From Haliclystus octoradiatus (Eukaryota > Cnidaria > Staurozoa > Stauromedusae > Haliclystidae), in contig OU744447.1 in assembly GCA_916610825.1 (NCBI GenBank), forward strand, positions 27,416,561 through 27,480,560: 64,000 nucleotides of DNA, written 5' to 3'. A program made the position numbers and the translations under genes. The first letter of the stretch is position 1. The number at the start of each line of letters is the position of its first letter. A model generated the notes under the pieces. That model ran no database searches, had not been told where the DNA came from, and saw only the letters and a list, made by a program, of their open reading frames with translations. Below, piece by piece: positions 14,401 through 26,400 of this stretch.

Positions 14401-17400
14401 AATAATTCATGATGTAAAGTTCTCTAGAAAAAGAGACAAGCAAATTTGGATCAGATTAAGCAATTGACACTTCTATATGTAGAGAATGACAATCAATTTT
14501 CTATTATAGGGTTTACCTGAAACAGCATTTCGTACCGATCCTTGTACATCTGGTTTTTATCTTCAGCTGTACCAAACAGATGTGGTTTATCAGAGCATCT
14601 GAAATTGTGAAAACACTTTGACAATTTTGAATTACTCCAAGTGGATCTATAGTAATGGTTTAAGCATAAACAACAGCAAAAACAGAACAACAATAAATCT
14701 GATATAAAGACCACCTGTCTATAGTGGTCATTTCAGTCATATACACAAACCATTACCAGTATTCTATTGGATTAACCCAATAATACATAAAAACCACTTG
14801 TACATACAGTGTAACCCGCTGAAGAAGGAAATAACCACAGATTAGTTTAGATAGTGCTTTTCTCACATTGAGCTATGCAGCTTTAAAAAGTCATCAGTGA
14901 AAAGAAAAAAGAAAGCACAAAGTATGGGTTAGGGACATTTTCCGTCAGAGAGATTATTATGGACAATATAATACTTTGGTAGAAGAGCTACGATTCGGTG
15001 ACAGAGAGAACTTTTTCAGGTTAGTACATACTATATTTTTCTTTAGTGCTAAATTATTTGGCATATTAAACATTAGATAATATGCTTTAATCAAACTATA
15101 ATCGAATAGATATATGCTTCTGCATAGTTACAGTAGTAGGCATATATAACTTACCTACGTATTGTACTGTAACTAATTGTCGCTAGTGTCACTGTTTTAA
15201 TTTAATTCTTAAACTGTATAATATATAATGATATGAATATCTGACATCATATTTTGCCATTTCGATATTCAATATTATTTAGCTCTCCCAACAAAGAGAA
15301 TGCCCTTATATCTCAGCCGTTGAGAAAGGGGTATCTGCATAGTACATACACATACCCTAGCCGATACCACCCAGCTATCCTCTGTCCACTTCCAGGCAAA
15401 AATCCTTAACATTATACTATTCTTCTTCGATGTGGCTATAAAATTTGACTATTAAAAATCGATAACTTGTGATTTTAATTATATTTCTTTGTAGATTTAT
15501 GCGCATGTCTCCAGAAAGATTGGAGAATCCTACTCAGCTTGACGGGCCTTATATAACAAACAAAATGCGTAGAAGTGGTGTTTCAATTTCGCCTGCTCAG
15601 CATTTGGTTATAACACTATGGTATATGGCAACTGGTGACTCACAACAATCACAGTCTTTCAATTTTAGAGTTGGGCGTAGTAATGTCTGTAATATTGTGC
15701 AAGAACTTTGTGAAGGTATTTGGATGCATTATGCGATAATATGTAAAGGCTCCTGAAGATGCAGAAGATTGGAAGGAAATTGGGAATGGTTATGAAACAG
15801 AATTGAATTTCCTTCATTGTATCAGTGCTCTAGGTGGAAAACACATAGCGATTAAATGTCTAAGTAATGGTGGCTCAAGCTACTACAACTACAAAGGATT
15901 CCACAGCATTATCTTGATGGCTATTTGCGATGCAGATTATTGTTTTACTTTATTGTTTTACTTATTGGTAGATATAAGAGGATATGACAGTGACAATGAC
16001 GCTCCGATTTTGAATCAATACTTACTTTGAGTGAATTTTGCGAGCCGAAATTTCAATGTGCACATAGATAGATGTGCCTGAGAAGATAGATGGAAAAGAT
16101 TTCACCTACGTGCTTGTTGCTAATGACATATTCGGCTTAAAACCTTGGTTACTCAAACCATACCCTGAAAAAAATCTTTCTGAAAAGAAATTGGTGTTTA
16201 ATTATTGTTTATCTCGTGCAAGGAGAATAGTCGAAAATTACTTGGGTCTAATGGCTGCTAAGTGGCAGATATTCCGGAGACTGATACGCGTAGCCCCCAA
16301 AAGTGTTGAGAAAATTATAAAAGCCTGAGGATCCCTTCACAATTATTTGAAGCAAGCCGACAACACTGGCTATATCCCTGGGGGTTTATCGACGCAACAG
16401 ACACCAGTGGATCTATAATTCCCGGGACTTGGCAGTCAGATGTGGACTCAACCAATGCGATTCGGGATGTTAACAGATGCAGAAGTATTAACAATAGTAA
16501 AGATACAAAGGAAACTAGGGACTTGTTTAAAACATACTCAAACAGCTTATTGGGTTCAGTGTCATGGCAACTCATATTAGTCAACAAATAAGTGAAATAT
16601 TTAATATAATAGCAGCTACAGGTGATTTTCCAAAAGAAATCGAAGAAGGGATTCTAGTACCATTGCCAAAACCAGGCAAGAAGCCATTGCCGGCAGCTTA
16701 TCTGAGACCTGCCATTTTACTATCTGTACTGAGAAAACCCCTGGCCATTTGTATGTTAAGAAGATGTCTAGGAAAGTTCAATAAAAAGATTCCTCTGTCA
16801 CAAGCAGCATATCAACAAGGCAGAAGTACGACACAACAAGTGTTTAGCTACAAAATTCTTGCAGAAAAAGCAATTACTTCAGAGAAGTATCAAATCATAC
16901 TACTATTATCAGATATGTCGAAAGCATTTGGTAAGGTTAGAAGATACGATATGATAAATATATTGAAGGAGATCCTAGATAATGATGAACTCCATATTAT
17001 GAAAATATTAATAGAACATGTAATTTTAAAAGTCAAACTAAAGTAAATAACTGGAGAAAATATTAAAAGTAACATTGGCGTACCACAAGCTGACTTTCTC
17101 AGTCCAATCCTATTTGTAATTTACCAAGCTGATGCCCTTAAAAAATGTAATCACATCACTAATCCATCGCATGCTCATGCCCATACATATACAATGGGAG
17201 ACCAAAATAAAATTTCAATAGACCAACAATATGCAGATGATATCAGTTACACAACAACTAATCAAGAATACAACCAAAGAGAAAAAAACATGTTGAAAGA
17301 GTACAATTTACAAGTTAATGATTCCAAGACTGAAGATTATGTAATAATTATTTCATTCTATTTCGTTAGAACCTCTATTTTGTTATAACCTCTCTTATGT

Positions 17401-20400
17401 AATAGCATCTCTTTGTATTATCGAGAGCACATGCTTGTATGTAGCCAAGGTGGTAGCTCAGATTGATTGAGCAGTTAATAATAATAAGGTCAAACTTTCA
17501 GTTTAATATACGACTAGTGTGGTATCTCTGTCGTTTTTGTTATATTAAAAATAAAGCTTCAACAGCTTATGAGCCCAGAGACGTTATCTGTATAATTATC
17601 ATATGAGTTTTGATATATATTCTGTGGCTACAATATTATTATAAAGTATGGCATCAGAAACGAAGCTTGTGACAATTGTTCCATCGATTGGGGATAATTA
17701 TGCAACTTGGAAAGTTCAATGTTGAATGTCCTTGGTGAAAGATGGTTACGGGGGATAGTAAATGGCACAGAAGCTGCACCATTTACAGGAGTTACTGGTG
17801 ACCCAAGAATTATAATATGTTAGTTATAGCACTAGAAGTGAATGCAGAAGTTTCAAAGATGGCAGTTGTTACAGAACGCTTACTACATGAGGAAAGAAAG
17901 CAAAATCAACAAAAAGAAAAAGATGTTCCAAGTGAAAATATCTAAGTGACTTGTCACCAGCACAAGATACAAGGTCCACAATGCTACCACTGCAAAATTT
18001 TGCATGGGAATACATCTTTAAACGGAAGGACCAAGCTTTGATAGGTTTCTGGAATGGAAAGCTCTAGTTGAAAAATCATCAGGATACCCTCTGCAAACAT
18101 TTAGAACTGACAATGGAGGTGAATATACGTCTAAAGAGTTTGAAGACTATCTTAAGGGATAAGGGGTACTGCATAACAAATCTATCCCCAAAACACCAGA
18201 GCAAATTGGCGCTGCTGAAAGATTGAATTGAACACTTATTAGTTGCTTGGAATGGTAAAAAGCCAAATGTGAATCAGTTAAGACGTTTCGAGTGCAGAGC
18301 CTATGCTCACATTACTAAAGATGAAAAACACAACCTGGATGTAAAGGCAAGAAAGTGTATCTTTCTCGATTATAGCACTGATGTCTGAACGCTTTAACAC
18401 AGTGATCATCCCAAACAGATAATCTTGGATGTCGTCGTGTCAAAGCTGAAATAGAACATACAGTAGTAATGTGTTGTCGTCATCAGACCACTTGGCTTCC
18501 AGTAGCGCAACGTATTGAATTTAAGATTTTGTTAATGATTTCAAATCCTTAAATTGACTTGTGCCTATGTTGAATCAGATACTCCGGTTTGGAGTCCTCA
18601 TCTGCAAAAAGACATTAAAGTTATTGAAAAAGTTCAACGGAAATTTAGCAGAATAGTGTGCAAACGTTCTGGAATTGCATTTTCCAATTATTCCGAGCGT
18701 TTACAACATCTCCAACTTGACAGTTTAGAATATCGCCGTATATGTAACAATATCATTATTATATATAAAATTTTTCATGGCTTAATTGATTTAGATATTT
18801 CTGCATTTTTCAAAATCAGTAAGTCCTAATATACACTAAGATCACATGGGATGAAGGTTACCCCATTATTTACACCATAATATGACTTTTCCAAATATTC
18901 TTTCATGCATAGAACAGTATCCGTTTGGAATAGCTTACCTGAAGATCTAGTAGCGATTAAGTCTTTAAATAACTTCAAAAATAATCTTAATAATATATCA
19001 TTAAACAAATTCTGTTGTATATATCCATATCATTTTTCGATCTAAACTAATTAATCAACATTTTAGGCTTTGTGTAAGTGTATAATATTAACAATTGTAC
19101 CTATACATGCCTGTCAAATAACTATTTAAATTGACAAATATACATACATATATATTTACGTGAACTACTTCTTGAGTATTGTCCTAAGAGATGCCTAAGA
19201 TCATCACCTGATGATTTATTGACTATCTGTAGCTGCTCAAACTTTATGGGACAATATACCAAAATATCTGCAAGCTTGTAAATTATTACCCAAATTCAAG
19301 AGCAAACTAAAAACACATCTATTTGCATCTCGTTCCTCCATCTTAAATACCAATGCAGGAATAGTAGCCGATCATGATATACCAACTGTCAAATGCAAAC
19401 ACTGCAATAATGAGATAGTCCTATGTAACTTAAGAAAACATAAGGGCTCATGTAATACGAACTAAATGGATTTGACTAGTGATACCCCGCAGATGGATAG
19501 TTATGCCTCTTCGGCTGAAGATGATATGCCTGCATTTCCATGTTGTTTAAAGGATGATGATCGACTAACCAGTCGATTAAGGATTATTTTCCCAGATACT
19601 TCACAATCAGAGTTAGAAGAAGGGAAGGATAATTTGAATACATTAGATAAAGCTGCAGCTTATCTTGCAGAGAATGCAAAACGAATGCCAATGGAAAAGG
19701 ATATATTACTAAAGAAAGACATTCTTTTGTTGATTTTACTGCATAATTTTATAGAAGATTAATCGTCATCTGAGCAGATTGAATTACATATCATTCGAGA
19801 TGAATTTCTTAATGAAAATTGGCCAAAATAAAGGGGCGAATGTTAAATGATAAAGGTGGAAATGTTCACATTAGCCTTGCATGAAGTTTTGAGATGGCTT
19901 TTCAAAGGCAATTCATTTTGTTTAGTTCCTATCAAGGATGCCACAAAAGGTATCATCTTTGTGATTGCTGGTATAATAATAGCACATTCTATATTGGATA
20001 GAAGTTCAACTGGTTTCCCTATATAAGCATCACATATAGATGGATACATCACTGATTGCAGTGACAGTGATTTACTCCCTTTAATGTCTGAGATAGCATT
20101 TCATTGAATGCATCAACATTCTTGTTGATAGAACTGATAAATGATGTAGAAAAATGTAGTAGCAATGATGAACTAAAGAATTTACTTGACAAAAGCAGCC
20201 AAAGAGAAGCATTTTGGCAAAATACAAATTTGTCACTTTGGCCAATTGATAATGTCATCAATTATGATGAAAAACATCATCTTATTTAGCATTTAGCAAC
20301 CTATGAGTTGCTGTTTTCCAGGAAGAATGGGCTACACAAAATAAAGAGAGGGTTAAAATGTTTTGGCTTTCTGAAATTTGCAAGGAACAATTTTACAAAA

Positions 20401-23400
20401 TGTATAGTTCTATTTTGCAAAAGCAGCAGGACAGTCGAGACTGACATAAATTGAGAGAAATTTAAGCAACTAAGTTTAGAAGATATTAAACCAAGTCATT
20501 TCTTTGAATGCCGGGCTGCAGAGCGGTATGGTAAGTATGTGGATTTAGAAGAAAATGCAGAATTCCCTGGCAATTCAAGGATGCAGCTTTTGTAAATCAA
20601 AATCACCAACGTTTGAGTGATAACATAAAAAGCAGTCTCTCAATATCGTCAGCGTATTTGCTATTGCTGAAATTGCTAACTTGCCATAGTAGTGAAAAAG
20701 GAGTTTTTAAAGCAATGGACATCGCTTTAAATTTTGCAAGCAAAGGGTTCGCAATTGCATAACAATGTTTAGCATAAGCATATGCATATTATACAGTAAT
20801 ATTCTTTAAGTAAAGTTCATAACAAAAAAAACGATAAAATCAAAATTTATATTATATTCTCCCATACCACAGCAGCAAAGATTAATGAGAGGCAGCGCAT
20901 GCGTATTAAGATCCAATTTTACAGCATGTGCTTCGACTATGTCGGTACCATTTCTGATTTTTCAAAGTTTTGAATACAGTTTGCAGAATTAATCTTGCCG
21001 ATCTGGTTTCGTATTTATACTTTTGCTATTATTTATTTAAATCAATTTGATATAAAGTATTTTATATGTATTTTTGGCTGATTTTATCGTTGGAAATGTC
21101 CAAGGAAAACAATGACGTTGTGGATTTTTGGATGTCATAATGGCTTCCACGACCTATACGAAACAGAGATAACGGAAGATTCTGGGGAAGGCTGTTCGCA
21201 TGATAGCCAATTTATTCCCCAATATTATAACACAGCACCACAATTATTACCAGACCAAATTAAGTCTGTAATGACTTTGCTGAATAGTTTATTGCCGGTT
21301 GTGGATTCTTTGCGTGAGAATGCCGATAGCAACCGTGCTCGTGTTCAACATCATTCTGATGATGAGAACATTACTGGAGGACCGAAGGTCCAAAAAAGAA
21401 AGTTCAGGTAATACTTCATTACCAGTACAAGTTAAGTCTGTAATGACTTTGCTGAATAATTTATTGCCGGTTGTGGATTCTTTGCGTGAAAATGCCGATA
21501 GCAACCGTGCTCGTGTTCAACATCATTCTGATGATGAGAACATTACTGGAGGACCGAAGGTCCAAAAAAGAAAGTCCAGGTAATATTTCATTACCAGTAC
21601 AAGTTAAGTCTGTAATGACTTTGCTGAATAATTTATTGCCAGTTGTGGATTCTTTGCGTGAGAATGCCCATAGCAACCGTGCCAGTGTTCAACATCATTC
21701 TGATAATGAGAACATTACTGAAGGACGGAAGGTCCAAAAAGAAAGTCCAGGTAATATTTCATTACCAGTACAAGGTAAGTCTGTAATGACTTTGCTGAAT
21801 AATTTATTGCCGGTTGTGGATTCTTTGCATGAGAATGCCCATAGCAACCGTGTCCATGTTCAACATCATTCTGATGATGAGAACATTACTGGAGGACCGA
21901 AGGTCCAAAAGGAAATTCCAGGTAATACTTCATTACCAGCAACAATGAGAACAATACTAGTGGACAGAAGGTCCATAAAAAAAGAAAGGTCAACTAATGC
22001 TGATGATTCCTTCACAAAAGTCTCAGGTAATGCTTCATTACCAGTAACAGGTAAGTCTGTAATGACTTTGCTGAATAATTTATTGTCGGTTGCCAATAGC
22101 AACCGTGCTAGTGTTTCATCATGCTGATGATGAGAACATAACCGGAGGATAAAAGGTTCAAAATAAAAGAAAGAGAAGAAGTTTCAACTAATGCTGAATG
22201 ATTCCTTGTACACAGAAATATCAGGTAATATTTCATTACCAGAACAACGTGATTCTTTAATGACTGTGCTAAATAATGTTTGCCAGTTGTATTGATTCTT
22301 TGCGTGAGAATCCGCGCAGCAATCATACACGTGTTCAACATGTAAAAGCTTGTTGTATAATATAGTCAAAAATCAAGAAACACAAACGTTTGACTTGCAG
22401 GGTGAGCAATCCAGATTTGTTGATGGAATTATTCCCATAACAATTGTTACCTATACTATATTGTGGTTAAAATGATTAATTTTAAGTGAGGTTAAACTGA
22501 TGCCTATATGGCAGTTAATAACTTATTAAAGATGAGATTATCATGGCAAGTGCTATATTGAATAAATGGTCAGCGGACAAAGTGATTGACACTAGGATCT
22601 TATTGGCCACATGACGTGAGTATTTATTGACAAGTGAGATTTTATGAATTATTTGTAGTGCGCATGTCTCTATTATCTGGGTGTGGTAGTCAGTCTTGTC
22701 ATTTTTGTCTAGCTTGCTAGCAGAATTTGAATCGCTCTTCAACTCGGTATATTTGTTTTGATAGTTTGATACTGATTTTTCTATTGGTTATTTGGATATT
22801 TTGAGTTTGATTTAGAAGTTGATACACTGATTGTTTACACACCATAATTTAGTGGACAATATACGATAGAATACTAGAAATTGACAATATGCCACGCAGA
22901 ACAAGGAACTCCCATGACTCGCCATACGATGTAACACATCGCTCAGATGTCAATGCGACGACCGATCCAGTGGCCTTATCAATTGGAGATCGCCAAACAT
23001 TCGTCCAAGAAGTGGCACAAGCGTTATTTCAAATGACGAATAATCAAGGTAGTGGGCAACAGACACCGTTGGTACACTCCACGTCGGTATCCGAACCAGA
23101 AGTTGGTCAGCCCACGATTAGCCAGCCGTCTCAGCCTCAAGGTATGTCCGGTATACAATCTTTACCCGACTTTGTTAATACATTCAATATGCCTACGTCA
23201 ACGTCGCTATCCCTTGCGGCAGCCACCGCCTCATTATCCGATGCCACGTCAGGTCAAACGCCATCATTCACAAATATTGTTCCCACATCCTTGTCATGTT
23301 TGCCGCAGATAACGCCTACGTTGCACCAGCCGTTTAATTTGGGACCTGGATGTTCGCCAATCCCATCAAAAACAGTTACCCAAATAACGACAGGGCGATT

Positions 23401-26400
23401 CGTGGATTTGGGCGAACTACTGTCTGCTGATCTTACGGACCAGGACGAGGAGCCGCGGGTGCTGTTTGACGGGAGACTAGTTCTCGCTGCTCCCAAAAAG
23501 AGAATAGTTCGGTCAAACTCCGATATTTTGTCATGGGTCGAGGCATTCAGTATTTTTATGACTATAATGTCAACATAACATCCGCAAATTTGGAGAGATC
23601 TGTCAATGTATAAACTGTTAATTATCCGCACGTATCACCAATTTTCGGGATATGCTTGGGCGAATTACGACAAGGCTTTTCGGGAGCACGCAGCTGCCAG
23701 CCAACTAACCGACTGGTCGAGCATTAACACCCAACTGTATAGCTTTCATACTAGCGCAGCCCATCGCCCGAAGAACTTGAATAACAATATAGCGGGTGCA
23801 TGGTCACCGCGGAATTTACCGTATAGTAACAATCGCTATTGCTACAAATATAATGATAACGGTCAATGCAGATACAAGGACGGCGCGTGCAATTTTAGCC
23901 ACGTTTGTTCGAAATGTCAAGGAAATCACCCATTTACCCGCTGCAACCAGAAATTTAAAGCTCACGCTACGACTAGCGGTCAGTGATTGACCTCATGGCA
24001 CACCAAGGCTTGGGTCATATGGACTAAATTAGGTTAACGCGATTTGATTATGCTCACTAATTTGAAGGCCTTAATATTTTTGATAGGCTTATAATGCCCG
24101 CTAATATTTGAATGTACGCTAACTATGTGTGTCTAGCTATGTTTAGGAAGTTCGTAGAAACTTTGCTTATCAAACTGCTAGTTCTTACTATTTTTTTTTT
24201 AAAGTTAAAGTTAAAGTCATGTTGGGAATAATAAAGAAACCAATACGATTGATATAGTTTTTTACTTAAAACCGAAACAAAAAGTAGATAATAAAAAAAA
24301 AAATAAGAAGAAGAAGAAGAAGGATAATAATAAATAAATAAAAGCTGTAACATTAATTGATGTATTAACCTGGTATCAATACATATTTTTTGGACTTATT
24401 TGTTAATAATATTATCTTATCTTTGTGTTATCTCTGTAATTATCATCTGCGGATTGATTTATTACCGTGTGTCAGATTTTACGTGCCTTCTGGTGTGTCC
24501 AAGTATGTCTGGGCAAGGTCTTAACACCCACTTGACGATATCATCATAATGCGATAATAGGCTATAATGAGCGTTCAGGATTTCGAGTATCCTGTTCATA
24601 ATGACCAATGTGATGTTACCTTAGACTTGAATAGCTAGCACACTCGATTCCCTCGCAAGAGAGTGGTACCATCAGGATGTATTCAACAGAAATTAATTAA
24701 ATAAAAAATTCTAATTCGATACGATAATAAAATCAGGATAACACAGCTTTGTCTTTCTGGAATGCTATCGTCATAGGGCTGCTAAGGAAGGAGTGAGAGG
24801 CGTGGTCAATATGATCTATTTTTCAAGGCGTATATTCACGGAAGTCATAGGTCATGTCTCGCTTTGAAATTGAAAATATTACATCATAATTTCTGTGAGA
24901 GCGAGGTCATAAATCACGAGAGTTGTTCTGATTAGCCATAGCTGATGTGATAGCATATTCTTACGATTAGAAGGGATTAATACGACACTGTACTTTGTTT
25001 GCCTTTGCGGGCGAAGAACACTTAATCACTACAGTTTTGATGATACTATTAACAGGAATATGTTATTACGAGGTTGAACCCGTATGTAACGTATTGTAGA
25101 TATTCGGTGTCTCTTTTTCGAAAATTCTGCTGTAAAGACGGTGTCGGATCGGATTTCCCACATCAAACTTTTTCGGATTCGGATTGGAATTTTATTTTTC
25201 GATCGGCTTTCTTGTTTCAATTTCGGATCGGATTTCGGATTCCTTGAAAATGTTCATAATTTATTTAAAAATGACTCCATTTTAGTTAGATCAAATACAA
25301 ATAGTTTTTCCGCGAGATTAAAAACAAAGATAAAAATGATAATAATAAAAAAAAAAAAAAAATTATAAGAAAAAAAAAAAAATTATAAAAAAAAAAACTA
25401 GTTTTTTGTATGCCTAGTAGATTCAACGGGGTAACGAGGGTGACTAATTGCTAGTAAACGATATTTATAACTTTGTATACCGAGAAAGATTCCGTCATAT
25501 TGTCTATTTTCGGTTTCAGTTAGACCACAATTGCCACCGGTGGTTGCAGTTACACCATTGCACGTGGAGCGATTTGCTGAACAACTGGCCAATCACCCAG
25601 ACCACAATTTTGTCTCTTATGTGTTGAATGGTATCCGCGACGGCTTCAGAATTGGTTACCATGACAACCGAACTCTGTGCTCCTCTAAAAGCAGTAAAGA
25701 GTCTGCGCATACAAACGCAGCGGTCATTAGTAATTATTTACAGAATGAGGTTCATCTTGGTAGGGTTGCGGGGCCATTCCCGGATGCGCCTTTACCCAAT
25801 CTACATGTGAGCAGTTTTGGTGTCTTGCCCAAACGAGGCCAGCCTGGAAAATGGTGCCTGATTGTAGACCTTTCGTCCCCAAGGGGATTCAGTGTAAATG
25901 ATGGCATCAATAAGGATGAATTCACACTAGAGTATGTCACAATGGACAAAATTATTTGATGTCGAAGCAGCATACCGAAACGTTGCCGTGCATCCTGCAG
26001 ATCGATACCTGCTGATGATGAAATGGCAGGACCAATTCTATGTCGATTTAGCATTGCCTTTCGGTCTCCGCTCCTCTCCATTCATTTTCAACTCTGTAGC
26101 AGCAGCAGTTGAATGGATCTTGGTCCATAAGCACCAGGTCACTCATGTGGCCCATTATCTTGATGATTTCATCTTGGCAGGCCCAGCAAATTCTAACATT
26201 TGTAATATTTACCTTGATCGAGCAGTCCATGAATGCAATCAGCTAGGGCTGCCTCTGCACCCTGGAAAGTTTTTGGGACCAACAAATGATCTGTTGGTCT
26301 TGGGGATTGAATTAAATTCTTCAACCCAAACCGCCAAGTTACCCAACGCTAAGCTCACCGAAATCCAAGTTCTTATTGAGTCCTGGAAAGATAAGAAGGG

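Noticed and set aside
17647..17665. tRNA-Met primer-binding site next to the candidate Copia LTR
   Set aside because: ATGGCATCAGAA resembles a TGGTATCAGAGC-type site but lies 14 bp past the LTR end and overlaps the Gag start; probably chance.
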